A DNA stretch of 64,000 nt, from the NCBI RefSeq assembly GCF_002119685.1, contig NZ_CP021108.1, forward strand, positions 4,464,001-4,528,000. Direction: 5' to 3'. This document shows, in pieces, positions 45,525 to 54,324 of the stretch (the first letter of the stretch is position 1; each line of letters begins with the position of its first letter). The notes under the pieces are model-generated. The model did not search any database, was not told where the DNA came from, and was given only the letters and a program-made list of their open reading frames with translations. Both the position numbers and the translations under genes were made by a program. Source of the stretch: Bordetella genomosp. 8. GTDB lineage: Bacteria; Pseudomonadota; Gammaproteobacteria; Burkholderiales; Burkholderiaceae_B.

Positions 45525-46004
45525 CTATTCGACTTTGGGCGGAATCTGCGCGTCGAATTTGTTGTCCTGAACGATGTAGATTTCGCATGGTTCCTTGGAC
45601 ACGCATGCCGTCGTATGAGCCTGTTTGCCACGTTGATACCAGTAAGAGCCAGGTCCGAGCTTCTCTGGCTTCTGGCCGGGCTGGTAGTTTTCCAGGTCGC
45701 CCTTGATAACAACCGCGTAGTAGTCGTAGGTATGGGTGTGAACCGGACTCTCGAATCCTGGATCGAAGCGGAAGAAAGCACCATGGGCTCCTTTCGTTAC
45801 ATCGCCCCAGACATTGGCAACTTGAATGCCTGTCTTCGGGTTGACACCCCGCGCACCGGTATCGGTGAAGACGTAGTGGCTTGCGGGATTAGAAACCGAC
45901 GTCCCGCCGTTTGCAGGCGGAAAGGACGCAGGGTCCTGCGCATACGCGGTTGCTACGGACACGAACGCCGCAACTGCAACAGCTGCCAGTGATGTGAACT
46001 TCAT
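45525..46004 (-). CDS. Secreted cupin-domain protein
   Basis: A 159-residue protein with a clear signal peptide (MKFTSLAAVAVAAFVSVATAYAQ, cleavage after AYA). The mature part is a single cupin, DUF4437-like: SPVHTHTYDYYAVVIKGDLE with the HxH metal ligands, then GPGSYWYQRGKQAHTTACV. Probably a periplasmic metal-binding enzyme or sensor. A start with AGGAG at 46004 and tight spacing (47 bp) to the DJ-1 gene place it in the operon. Confidence 0.85.
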   Translation of the reverse strand: MKFTSLAAVAVAAFVSVATAYAQDPASFPPANGGTSVSNPASHYVFTDTGARGVNPKTGIQVANVWGDVTKGAHGAFFRFDPGFESPVHTHTYDYYAVVIKGDLENYQPGQKPEKLGPGSYWYQRGKQAHTTACVSKEPCEIYIVQDNKFDAQIPPKVE

Positions 46005-46051
46005 GATGTTTCTCCTGTTCTGTGCCTACTGAGGCCGTCATCGCAACGTCG

Positions 46052-46843
46052 TCAAGCCACGGTGCCAAGCATTTCGATGAACTTAGCGGCAAGCTCATGA
46101 TCCGACATCGGATTCTGAGCTGTCACCAACTCTCGATCGACAACAACAAAAGAGGTGAAGTTCTGCTCAGTGTTGACAACATGGCCGCCAGCAGCTTCCA
46201 GCGCATCAGGCATGTTGAAGATGAGTTTCTTGTGGAAGACGTTCTCTTCGGCGAACGCTTCTTCGCTTCGCGAGAAGACCGTCATCTGGTAGCCCGCATA
46301 TTGCCAGCCCTTGGCCAGCTCACGTGCCTTCAACTTGTCGCCGTCGATCAAAGCGGCGCGAAACTCGCGTGCATTGTCTAGCGATGCCAAAATACCCATC
46401 GGCCCGTGGCAGATTGCAGCAGTCGGCTTGTTGTGGGCATGGAAATAACGCAGCACTTCGCCGGCGTCAGGATCTTGCATCACATCGACGACGGGTGCGT
46501 GCCCACCTGGGAAAAAGGCACCTGCGAAGCGGTCAAGTCCTTCTTCAATGACTGAGCGAATGGTGCGCACATCATTCATCGACGCATTGTTGTTGAAGAA
46601 ATCACGAGCACGGGTACGCGCATCGTCATCGTTGGCAAAATAGATCAAAGCGTCGGAATCTTGATCCATATGAGGTTTTTCGCCGGTGGGAGTGGCGAGG
46701 ATGAAGTCGTATCCCGCAGCGACCAGCGCCATCAAGGGAACCGCGGTTTCGTTCAAAAATTGTCCGATCTTAATTGTGCCGCCGCCTTGCGCTTCGAGTT
46801 GCGTAGCGTTCGAACCGATGACAAGAATAGTGCGTTTGCTCAT
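46052..46843 (-). CDS. DJ-1/PfpI-family protein
   Basis: A 263-residue class I glutamine-amidotransferase-like protein. The nucleophile elbow is AICHGPMG (Cys about 148), with FFPGGHAPVVDV before it and the Hsp31-like extension around MTVFSRSEEAFAEENVFH. Relatives are glyoxalases, chaperones or isonitrile hydratases. ATG 46843 is set by AGGAG; the longer frame to 47068 has no support. It follows the isochorismatase-like gene by 154 bp. Confidence 0.88.
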   Translation of the reverse strand: MSKRTILVIGSNATQLEAQGGGTIKIGQFLNETAVPLMALVAAGYDFILATPTGEKPHMDQDSDALIYFANDDDARTRARDFFNNNASMNDVRTIRSVIEEGLDRFAGAFFPGGHAPVVDVMQDPDAGEVLRYFHAHNKPTAAICHGPMGILASLDNAREFRAALIDGDKLKARELAKGWQYAGYQMTVFSRSEEAFAEENVFHKKLIFNMPDALEAAGGHVVNTEQNFTSFVVVDRELVTAQNPMSDHELAAKFIEMLGTVA

Positions 46844-46997
46844 TAGGAGCTCCTGTTGTGAAAATCGGAAATCCTCTCGGAAATCCATTGCTAGAGATGA
46901 GATTCGAGACGGGTCCAACTCTGACGAGGTCTGTGCGCCATGGTGGCAGCAGCGACCGTTCTCATGAGGAAACCCGCCTGTGCCGAAGTGAGAAACA

Positions 46998-47699
46998 TCA
47001 CGCAGCGTTCGGTGTTTGAGCTGCTTCGGCCATCTGTTCGACGGTCCTCTTCGTATCCCAGACAGCATTCGCCATGAAACGCCAGTTGATCATCGCTGCA
47101 TCCAGGCCAGAGCCTTCTTCGTTTGCAGCAGCGGCGACCGCGTCACGGACCATGACAGTCTGAAATCCGTCACGTATGAGGTTGCGCATGTGATCTTCGA
47201 GGCAGAGATTCGCAACAGGACCTGCCATGATCACTGTCTCGATCTTTCGCCGTCGCAGCATATAGGCGAGATCATTTGTCGGAGCGTAGGTGACGTGACG
47301 CGACACGACAGTCGTGTTCTCGTCTTCCATGTACTTTCGGAAGCGATCAGGGACGTCTGCACCGCCACCAGGCACGTCATGCATATGAAGCGGACTTTCG
47401 CGCGCCACTACGCCGCCATGCAGCGCAAGATCTTCCATAGGGCTCAGATGCGTCTTGCCCTTATGGTCATGAGGAAAGAAATAGTGCGGAGACATGAACA
47501 CGGGGTAGCCATGCTCCTTGGCAGCCTCAAGTAACGCCTCCAGATTGGCGTTCACGTTGTTCTGCTTCATCAGGTCTTCGATCAGCACGTAATACTTCCC
47601 CCCTTCAGTGAGGAAGTCGTTCTGCAGATCGACCAAGACGAGCGCCGTGCGTTCTTTCTCGAGCCTAATTTCGGGCGGGCGATGGGTGAACAAAGTCAT
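46998..47699 (-). CDS. Isochorismatase-like cysteine hydrolase
   Basis: A 233-residue cysteine hydrolase, first gene of the - strand operon. The core strand ALVLVDLQNDFLTEGG holds the catalytic Asp, and AGPVANLCLEDHMRNLIRDG holds the nucleophilic Cys after the cis-peptide. The usual catalytic Lys before the T-x-L segment appears as Arg (VVSRHVTYAPTNDL), which may alter activity. Relatives hydrolyse amides or ureido compounds (nicotinamide, biuret, peroxyureidoacrylate). AAGGA precedes ATG 47699. Confidence 0.85.
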   Translation of the reverse strand: MTLFTHRPPEIRLEKERTALVLVDLQNDFLTEGGKYYVLIEDLMKQNNVNANLEALLEAAKEHGYPVFMSPHYFFPHDHKGKTHLSPMEDLALHGGVVARESPLHMHDVPGGGADVPDRFRKYMEDENTTVVSRHVTYAPTNDLAYMLRRRKIETVIMAGPVANLCLEDHMRNLIRDGFQTVMVRDAVAAAANEEGSGLDAAMINWRFMANAVWDTKRTVEQMAEAAQTPNAA

Positions 47700-47915
47700 T
47701 TCGAGGGTCCTTAGCAAGAATTTGAAGTTCTGACCGTTTCCGTGTTTGGTCTATCGAGACACAACAGGATCTGGCGTGCTGTGAATTGAATGAACAGTCA
47801 ATCTGTCCTAGTGGACGGTCACTACACGCGTCGACCGCCCAAGACGGCCTTGCACATAACGACATCTTCCGATTCGATCGCGATTCTTTAGCTGATGGCA
47901 ATTCACTAAACGCAA

Positions 47916-47937
47916 TGGTAATACTCATCATCTAAAA
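47916..47937 (-). promoter_or_regulatory. Candidate TetR operator, site 2
   Basis: On the - strand this reads TTTTAGATGATGAGTATTACCA, matching site 1 at 43472 in 19 of 22 positions. It lies 217 bp upstream of the isochorismatase-like gene. Confidence 0.5.
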
Positions 47938-48306
47938 CTGCAAAGCTTTTTTTGCGCACCAGGGGGATCCCTGTTGCCAGCGACCCCGCCCAGCAGCGGA
48001 CCACTGCATCCTTCTGCGGATTGATCGCTGCAGGAATGGTGGCTGTGGATAAGAGACATGCTCTGCGGGCTCATCCGATTGACGCGGGGACTTCTTGGGC
48101 ATGGCGCCGAACGATGCAACGGGCATCACAGACGGCCGCATTAGGCACAGGGCGCGCGCCTCGTGCGGTCTTGTTCGACGCAAAAAACTGCGGGTCACAC
48201 TCGACCAGGTCGCACACCGCTGGATATCCTCCAGAAGCTGCCGCGAACGGATGCAGAGTGGTGTGGCAGCGATACGTCGAGGATGATGACGTCGCGACGC
48301 CGAGAC
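47938..48306. other. Gap with no supported gene
   Basis: About 370 bases between the ABM gene end and the operator upstream of the isochorismatase-like operon. Frames on both strands lack start signals and family resemblance. It may contain the decayed edge of a mobile element, but no terminal repeats were found. Confidence 0.35.
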
Positions 48307-48975
48307 TCATTCGGGAACGTTCGGGTAATACTGCGGCGCCTCTCGGCGATCGAACATGCCATAGTCACGAATGACGCGAACGCGTCGCAAGCGCCCCCCT
48401 CGAGGCAACTGGACGTTGCGTTCGAACGCTCGAGCCGCCTCTTCGTTTTTCCACACGGAGAGCAGGACGACGTCGCCGGGCGTAAGCACTGCGTCATACG
48501 TGTCCCAGGACGCAAGCCCGGCCGTGTTAGCTTTCAGACCGAACCACGCAGCCGACGCGTCCGAACCAACGGAATTGAGCGAATCAGGATCGCGGCTTGC
48601 ACTGATCAGTACGATAGCGGTGCCCTCGCCCACTTCGGTCTCGTCCAGGCGCTGCTCCTTGACGCCGTGCTCGGTCGGTGGATGAGAGTCATGCGTGATC
48701 TGGCCGACGCGCAGGTGGTAATCCAGCAGGATTTCCGTACGGCCTTTTATCTGGACTACGTGATGACGGGCCCTGGTCCTCCAACGCACCAGCGCCTTTT
48801 CATCGCGCCAAGTCGACAGCGACAGGATCCAGCCATCGCGTGTGAGGCTCTTGTAGCGAACGTTGTCGATGAATCCGTCCACTGCTTCGAGCTCTGGTCT
48901 GAGCATCTTCGCGCTTGCCAAGTACTCGTCCCACCGGTCAGGCTTCGGGTTCACCTCAAACAACACCGAGAACAT
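48307..48975 (-). CDS. Antibiotic-biosynthesis-monooxygenase (ABM)-like protein
   Basis: A 222-residue protein with an N-terminal ABM ferredoxin-like domain (MFSVLFEVNPKPDRWDEYLA, then FIDNVRYKSL and WILSLSTWRDEKALVRWRTR) and a second, weaker copy in the C-terminal half (VVLLSVWKNEEAARAFERNV). Such dimeric-barrel proteins include cofactor-free oxygenases. AGGAG precedes ATG 48975. It is 14 bp downstream of the RidA gene, so they form a pair. Confidence 0.8.
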   Translation of the reverse strand: MFSVLFEVNPKPDRWDEYLASAKMLRPELEAVDGFIDNVRYKSLTRDGWILSLSTWRDEKALVRWRTRARHHVVQIKGRTEILLDYHLRVGQITHDSHPPTEHGVKEQRLDETEVGEGTAIVLISASRDPDSLNSVGSDASAAWFGLKANTAGLASWDTYDAVLTPGDVVLLSVWKNEEAARAFERNVQLPRGGRLRRVRVIRDYGMFDRREAPQYYPNVPE

Positions 48976-48989
48976 GATCGTCTCCTGCT

Positions 48990-49382
48990 CTATACAGCCG
49001 CTATACAGTCGACCTCAATATCGAATCCGCCGCTCCATGCTGGAACATTGATGAAGATCCGCGCTGGCGGATCTTTGGGGAAATAACGTCGATAGACGTC
49101 GTTCACTGCGGGGAACATGTCGACGGATGTCACATAGATATTGACTTTGAGGATATCGTCCAACGAGGAACCGGCTGCCTCGACGCACAGCTTCATCTGT
49201 TCCAACACAAGTTCTGTCTGGCGCTCGATTGGTCCCAGAAAGATCTGGCCCGTCTCCGGATCAAAGGGAGGTGCCCCCGTCACGTAGATGGTGTCGCCGT
49301 GACGGGTCACAGTCGACGTCGGCGCTTTGTAGTTGTCCAAGTACGTTGCCAAAGGTTCAACGCGAATGATCTGTCGTTTCAT
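48990..49382 (-). CDS. RidA-family protein
   Basis: A 130-residue Rid (YjgF/YER057c/UK114) protein, which hydrolyses reactive enamine/imine intermediates. Recognisable parts are DTIYVTGAPPFDPETGQI, LEQMKLCVEAAGSSLDDILK and VNIYVTSVDMFPAVNDVY, followed by PARIFINVPAW. The position usually holding the active-site Arg in RidA (ARxxVxV) is kept as PARIFINV. A palindromic operator lies 76 bp upstream in the divergent region shared with the SDR gene. Confidence 0.9.
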   Translation of the reverse strand: MKRQIIRVEPLATYLDNYKAPTSTVTRHGDTIYVTGAPPFDPETGQIFLGPIERQTELVLEQMKLCVEAAGSSLDDILKVNIYVTSVDMFPAVNDVYRRYFPKDPPARIFINVPAWSGGFDIEVDCIAAV

Positions 49383-49457
49383 GGGTGACTTCCAGGATGA
49401 GGCAAGGCAGATCGATCGATGACGATGCTGCCTCGGATAACGTCCATCCATGAATTG

Positions 49458-49473
49458 TCTATCATCTGATAGA
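49458..49473. promoter_or_regulatory. Palindromic operator TCTATCA-TC-TGATAGA
   Basis: A perfect palindrome with 7-bp arms (8-bp if the outer G/C pair at 49457 and 49474 is counted) between the divergent RidA and SDR genes. The same arms with a TG centre occur at 54497-54512. Confidence 0.65.
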
Positions 49474-49676
49474 CGAATGTCCATATCTTCGATTACGATT
49501 CCGCCAACCCTCTATCTTTGGGTAGACTCCCAGCGCCGGTGGCGATGTGGGCAGCGAAATCAGGTGGCGAGCCGCCATACCAATCGAGTGCCGCCCGGCG
49601 CTTTCTGGGGCGCCGGCGGCAAGGCGCGCGAGCTGATAGAGCGCAAGGTGTTTCGTCAATTTCATCGGAGATCAAA

Positions 49677-50423
49677 ATGAGGATGCAAGACAAGGTTGCT
49701 GTCATTACTGGCGGCACATCAGGCATCGGACTGGAGACGGCAAGATTGTTCCAGGCTCACGGGGCACAGCTTGTAATCCTAAGCTCGAGCGAGGACCACC
49801 TCGATGCGGCCAGCAAAGAGCTTGGGAATGCAGCTTTAGCCGTTCAAGCAGACATCAGAAGAGTTTCTGATATTGAACGTGCGGCGAAAGAGATCGAGCA
49901 GAAATTCGGCCGGGTCGATATCTTGTTTGCAAACGCCGGCGCCAGCACGGTAGCTCCTCTTGAAGCCATCACCGAAGAGTATGTGAACAACAACCTGGCA
50001 CTCAACTTCAGCGGCACACTGTTCACGATTCAGAAGTTCGCACCGTTGATGCCACAAGGCAGCAGCATTGTCGTTACCACGTCGTTCCTAAACGTGATAG
50101 GCATGCCAGGGCTCTCTGTACTGGCCGCCACGAAGGCAGCGGCGCGTTCACTAGTCCGGACCTTAGGTGCGGAACTTGCCCCACGCGGCATCCGCGTTAA
50201 CGCTGTGAGCCCAGGAGCAGTCTCCACGCCGTTCTATGGCAAGATGGGATTGACGGAGGAACAGCTATCCGGCGTCGCAGCAGCATTGCAGGAGAAAATC
50301 CCGTTTAAACGATTCGGAGAAGCCTCAGAGCTTGCCGCGGCAGTGCTCTTCTTCGCGAGCAACGACTCTTCTTACATCACGGGCACCGAATTGGTCGTCG
50401 ATGGCGGATTGACTCAGCTCTAG
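49677..50423 (+). CDS. SDR-family oxidoreductase lacking the usual catalytic tyrosine
   Basis: A 248-residue classical short-chain dehydrogenase fold: TGGTSGIG (about 11-18) for NAD(P) binding, LFANAGAST for the NNAG motif, TTSFLN with the serine, and a proper C terminus (SSYITGTELVVDGGLTQL). The active-site YxxxK reads LAATK (GLSVLAATKAAARSL), so Tyr is replaced by Leu while Lys is kept. It may be non-catalytic or use another residue. ATG 49677 follows GGAG at seven bases. Confidence 0.88.
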   Translation: MRMQDKVAVITGGTSGIGLETARLFQAHGAQLVILSSSEDHLDAASKELGNAALAVQADIRRVSDIERAAKEIEQKFGRVDILFANAGASTVAPLEAITEEYVNNNLALNFSGTLFTIQKFAPLMPQGSSIVVTTSFLNVIGMPGLSVLAATKAAARSLVRTLGAELAPRGIRVNAVSPGAVSTPFYGKMGLTEEQLSGVAAALQEKIPFKRFGEASELAAAVLFFASNDSSYITGTELVVDGGLTQL

Positions 50424-50430
50424 GGGAGTC

Positions 50431-50480
50431 GCAAGATCCTAGGGGTGAGCACTCCAGTACTTTCCCCTAGGACATCTTGC
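50431..50480. promoter_or_regulatory. Long interrupted inverted repeat upstream of the DHA2 pump
   Basis: GCAAGATCCTAGGGG (50431-50445) is mirrored by CCCCTAGG-AC-ATCTTGC (50464-50480), with only a two-base insertion. The inner part continues the symmetry with mismatches (TGAGCACT against AGTACTTT). No T-run follows, so this is more likely an operator for the pump gene 50 bp downstream than a terminator for the SDR gene. Confidence 0.55.
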
Positions 50481-50531
50481 CAGATCGCGAGGCCTCGCTA
50501 GAATGCAGCATCTAGATAGCAGCAGGGCTCC

Positions 50532-52064
50532 ATGAGTTCCCAAGCCATCTGCGCTCCACGTAGCGCACCATGGGTACTGGTGGCCACCATCCTTGCTTCG
50601 AGTATGGCATTCATCGATAGCACGGTCGTGAATGTGGCATTGCCAGCGTTGCAGCAGTCACTAGGCGCTAGTTTCACCGATCTGCAATGGGTCGTTCAAT
50701 CCTACGCGCTCATGTTGGCCTCCTTGCTCCTGGTAGGCGGTGCGGCCGGCGACCGCTTCGGACGCAGGCGGATATTCTTGGTCGGCGTCGGTCTTTTCGC
50801 ACTATCTTCTCTATGGTGCGCATATGCTCAAGGCGTTCCCGAGCTCGTTGTTGCACGGGCTCTGCAAGGTGCCGGTGGAGCACTGCTTGTGCCTGGAAGT
50901 CTTTCCATCATCAACGCGTCATTCGATGACGCTTGTCGCGGCCGTGCCATTGGTGTCTGGTCCGGCTCTACATCGATCATGGCAGCGCTCGGACCAGTCC
51001 TGGGAGGCTGGCTTGTCCAGTACTTCTCATGGCGAGCTGCATTTCTCATCAATATTCCGCTGGCAGTCGCCGTGATCTACCTATCTGTGCGACATGTGCC
51101 GGAAAGTAGAGGTGATGCCTTGCACGGGCGACTAGACTGGGTTGGCTCAGTCTTCGCCACGCTGGGCTTGTTTTGCTTGATATTTGGTCTCACGGAAGCT
51201 TCCGCAATGCGCTGGAACAATCTGAACGTTCTCATCGCGCTCGGCCTGGCGGGAGCGTTTCTCGCCGTCTTCCTGACCATAGAGTGGCGCCACCCTGCCC
51301 CAATAATGCCGCTATCTCTGTTCAGCTCGATTACGTTTATCGGAACGAATATCGTGACGTTGTTTTTATATGCAGCCTTGGGCGGAGCGCTATTCTTTCT
51401 TCCTCTCTATCTTATTCAGGTAGAGGGGTATACAACTACAGCAGCGGGTGCTGCCCTTCTACCCTTCATCTTTCTCATGTTCGTAGTTTCTCCCTGGTCA
51501 GGCGGGCTGTACCGCCGGCGCGGCGCTCGCCTGCCATTGGCGTCAGGGACGCTTATCGCTGCGTTTGGGTTCGCTATGCTCGGCATGTCGATGGCGTCCG
51601 GTAGCTATTGGACGCGGGTCTTCCCGGCCGTGGTCCTGTTAGGGCTTGGGATGTCCATAGCGGTAGCTCCACTTACGACTGCCGTCATGAGCTCAGTCCC
51701 TTCAACGCGCTCTGGTGTGGCATCTGCGATCAACAATGCAGCTTCACGCGTCGGAACATCGCTGGCAATCGCTGTATTCGGTATTGTCATGTCGCACTTG
51801 TTCAATTCAATGCTCGAGACGCAAATCGCCCAATTGCATCTCTCGCCCGGAGTCGCAACAAGCATCCTCCAGCAACGATCCCAGCTTGCCGCGATCGTGT
51901 TGCCAAAGGGCATGTCAACTGCAGATGCCACAGCTGTACGCGTGGCAATCAATGAAGCATTCATGGTCGGCTATCGGTCGGTAATGACCTTATCCGCTCT
52001 GCTTGCTCTATTAGCTTCGATAAGCGCCATCACGTTGATCCAGAAGAGGGCTGCGGACGGATAG
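50532..52064 (+). CDS. DHA2-family (EmrB/QacA) MFS drug efflux transporter
   Basis: A 510-residue, 14-helix exporter. The N-terminal motif FIDSTVVNVALPALQQSL and the loop GDRFGRRRIFLVGV (motif A) are diagnostic, with motif C-like GPVLGGWLVQYFSWRAAFLI following. It exports hydrophobic compounds by proton antiport. A TetR gene follows 176 bp later on the same strand, and a long inverted repeat lies upstream, consistent with repressor control. Confidence 0.92.
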   Translation: MSSQAICAPRSAPWVLVATILASSMAFIDSTVVNVALPALQQSLGASFTDLQWVVQSYALMLASLLLVGGAAGDRFGRRRIFLVGVGLFALSSLWCAYAQGVPELVVARALQGAGGALLVPGSLSIINASFDDACRGRAIGVWSGSTSIMAALGPVLGGWLVQYFSWRAAFLINIPLAVAVIYLSVRHVPESRGDALHGRLDWVGSVFATLGLFCLIFGLTEASAMRWNNLNVLIALGLAGAFLAVFLTIEWRHPAPIMPLSLFSSITFIGTNIVTLFLYAALGGALFFLPLYLIQVEGYTTTAAGAALLPFIFLMFVVSPWSGGLYRRRGARLPLASGTLIAAFGFAMLGMSMASGSYWTRVFPAVVLLGLGMSIAVAPLTTAVMSSVPSTRSGVASAINNAASRVGTSLAIAVFGIVMSHLFNSMLETQIAQLHLSPGVATSILQQRSQLAAIVLPKGMSTADATAVRVAINEAFMVGYRSVMTLSALLALLASISAITLIQKRAADG

Positions 52065-52240
52065 GCGATTCGCGATTTGCGCCTCCGATGCCGCCTACGC
52101 CGCTTATCTAGCGCATATCGGGATGCCGGCCCGCGCGTCCTTCTCAACACATAGGTTCCTGTTATGCTTCCTTGATACATGCATGTCTAACCTGCACGAA
52201 ATGCGGAAGGCCCTATCTCGGATTGGATTTTGGAGTGACC

Positions 52241-52828
52241 GTGAGTGAAATGCCATACACAATAATGGACGCTGCTGAGCGGCGAATGAGAATTGGCGGC
52301 TTCAATGGGTTCAGTTTTCGCGACATCGCCGCTGATGTGGGCGTCAAGAGTTCCACGGTCCACTACCATTTTCGAACTAAGGAAGATTTGGCTGCAGCAG
52401 TTATTCGCCGATACACCGACAACGCTAGCAGCTCGATCGATGCAGAATTAGCACTGAATCTGAATCCTATAGAAGCATGGGTTCAGCGGTTCCGGCGCAC
52501 TTTGCACTCGACTGAGCATATGTGCCCTTGTGCGGTGCTGGGTACTGAGACTCGGTCCCTATCCCCAGAGGTGGCAGTTGAGGTACGTCGTTTTTTTAAA
52601 ATGTGCCATGAAAAGATGGTGGCCGGAGGGCTCAAACCGATAACCGCAGATAAATTGTTGGCGACAATCACTGGCGCACTGGTTGTGGCGGCTGCGACCT
52701 ATGATTTGGACTCCTACGACCGGGCTACAGCAGATCTCGGCGCACGGTTAGATACTAGCAGTGCCGATGCTTCGCCCTCGCTGACCCGCCGAGCTCGACC
52801 AAAAAAAAAGGCCCCTTCAGAATCGTGA
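52241..52828 (+). CDS. TetR/AcrR-family regulator
   Basis: A 195-residue repressor: RMRIGGFNGFSFRDIAADVG, then VKSSTVHYHFRTKEDLAAAV is the N-terminal HTH, here starting unusually early because GTG 52241 is used (GGAG five bases upstream). The C-terminal domain has CPCAVLGTETRSLSPEVAVE, typical of the YcdC/LmrA-like group. It probably controls the adjacent efflux pump; the palindromes nearby at 49458 and 54497 are alternative targets. Confidence 0.86.
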   Translation: MSEMPYTIMDAAERRMRIGGFNGFSFRDIAADVGVKSSTVHYHFRTKEDLAAAVIRRYTDNASSSIDAELALNLNPIEAWVQRFRRTLHSTEHMCPCAVLGTETRSLSPEVAVEVRRFFKMCHEKMVAGGLKPITADKLLATITGALVVAAATYDLDSYDRATADLGARLDTSSADASPSLTRRARPKKKAPSES

Positions 52829-52864
52829 TTCGCGCTTGATCCTGCAGAGGCACTGAGTCGCTGG

Positions 52865-53122
52865 TCAATCCCCCGACTCTGCTTGTTCACACGCATCTGG
52901 CTTGACAATTCGTTTAATGGAAGCAGGAAATTTTTTCAGCATCTCATCTGACCGCGTGGGACGACGCTTCAGATCGCCCGAGCAATTTGGGCAATATCCG
53001 TGCAGCTTAGTAACGGAACAGTGCTGACAGAATGTGCATTCGAAGCTGCATATCAAGGCATCAAGCGCACTCGGCGGCAAATCCTTCCCGCAGCATTCAC
53101 AGTTGGGCCTAAGGTCTAACAT
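52865..53122 (-). CDS. DUF1272 zinc-binding-type protein
   Basis: An 85-residue protein beginning MLDLRPNCECCGKDLPP and rich in paired cysteines (CECC, CSFECTFC, HCS, CPNCSGDL), the DUF1272 signature, probably a zinc ribbon. Its C-terminal end (RPTRSDEMLKKFPASIKR) is basic. It lies 71 bp downstream of the Old Yellow Enzyme gene on the same strand. No function is established for the family. Confidence 0.85.
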   Translation of the reverse strand: MLDLRPNCECCGKDLPPSALDALICSFECTFCQHCSVTKLHGYCPNCSGDLKRRPTRSDEMLKKFPASIKRIVKPDACEQAESGD

Positions 53123-53193
53123 TCTTTCCTCGCTGAAATGGAGAGCCGCGATCGGTCCATCGCATGATGGACGTGATAGCCATGCCATGAGCA

Positions 53194-54324
53194 TTACTTA
53201 CGCGTTTCGTCATAAAACAAATAGTCCGTATATCCTTTGGCGTCGAAACTGTAGAACGTGTTCCGATCGTAGGGATTCAACGGTATGCCCAACTCAATGC
53301 GTCTAGGGAGGTCTGGATTCGCGATGAAATGACGACCGAAGGAGATTAGGCTTGCATAGCCATTTGCGAGCGCATCCTCTGCTGTGTCCGGCTCGAATCC
53401 ACCGGCAGCGATGAGCGGCCCATTGAATACCTGACTAAGCTCTTTCGCCGCTATTGGGCCTTGATCCGGGATCACCAGATCTGTACCTTTTATGCGAGGT
53501 TCAATGAGGTGCAGATAAGCAAGGCCAAAAGCATTGAGGCGTTCCACCACGTGCCGGAAAAGTGCGCGCGGATTGCTATCACCCATACCATTGAAAGTGC
53601 CGCTGGGACTGAGCCGTACCCCAACTCGATTAGCGCCCCAGAGGTTGACAAGAACCTCGGTCACCTCAGATAGAAGTCTGGATCGATTGTCGATAGTTCC
53701 GCCGTATTGATCGGTCCGTCGATTGCTATTGTCTTGAAGAAATTGATCGATCAAATGCCCATTGGTGGCCATTACTTCGACACCATCGAATCCGGCTAGC
53801 TTCGCGTTTATTGCCGCGCTAGCGTATTGCGCCAGGACCTCTGGAATCTCTGCTGTCTCTAGCGCCCTATGGGGTGACGCCTGCTGAAAGCCTTCTGGTG
53901 TGTCGACGACATTGCTCGGATCAGCCCAATATGTCGGATCCACCGAAGCACTGACGGGTTGTGCGCCGCCAGTAATTGACGAATGAGAAGTTCGACCTGC
54001 ATGCCAAAGCTGGGCGAATATGTACCCGCCCTTCGCATGCACCGCCTGCGTGACACGTCTCCATCCTTCGACTTGCGCCTCTGTGTAAAGACCTGGGGCG
54101 TGATAATAGCCTCGCCCCGTTTCGGCAATTGCCGTCGCTTCGGTAACGATTAGCCCTCCGTCAGAAGCTCGTTGGCCATAATATTCGGCCATGAGATCAC
54201 TGGGGATACTGGTCCCTGGGTTGGCACGCAGTCGGCTCAACGGGGGCATCACTATGCGATGCTTTAGGGTGATCGCCCCGATCCGAATTGGCGTGAGAAG
54301 TTTCTTTTGAGTTACGAGGCCCAT
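53194..54324 (-). CDS. Old Yellow Enzyme-type alkene reductase with altered active site
   Basis: A 376-residue FMN-dependent ene-reductase of the NemA/XenA group: LTPIRIGAITLKHRIVMPPL at the N terminus, FAQLWHAGRTSHSS, then QDNSNRRTDQYGGTIDNRSR and the phosphate-binding LIAAGGFEPDTAEDAL with FGRHFIANPDLPRRI. The substrate-binding pair normally read HxxH or HxxN in this fold appears as MATN (VEVMATNGHLIDQF), so the first His is Met. Activity may be changed. The divergent region toward LysR carries a palindromic operator. Confidence 0.9.
   Translation of the reverse strand: MGLVTQKKLLTPIRIGAITLKHRIVMPPLSRLRANPGTSIPSDLMAEYYGQRASDGGLIVTEATAIAETGRGYYHAPGLYTEAQVEGWRRVTQAVHAKGGYIFAQLWHAGRTSHSSITGGAQPVSASVDPTYWADPSNVVDTPEGFQQASPHRALETAEIPEVLAQYASAAINAKLAGFDGVEVMATNGHLIDQFLQDNSNRRTDQYGGTIDNRSRLLSEVTEVLVNLWGANRVGVRLSPSGTFNGMGDSNPRALFRHVVERLNAFGLAYLHLIEPRIKGTDLVIPDQGPIAAKELSQVFNGPLIAAGGFEPDTAEDALANGYASLISFGRHFIANPDLPRRIELGIPLNPYDRNTFYSFDAKGYTDYLFYDETRK

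Noticed and set aside
47952..48374. A + strand frame that might recall a transposase (RTTASFCGLIAAG)
   Set aside because: No catalytic triad, no terminal repeats and no continuation of the resemblance.
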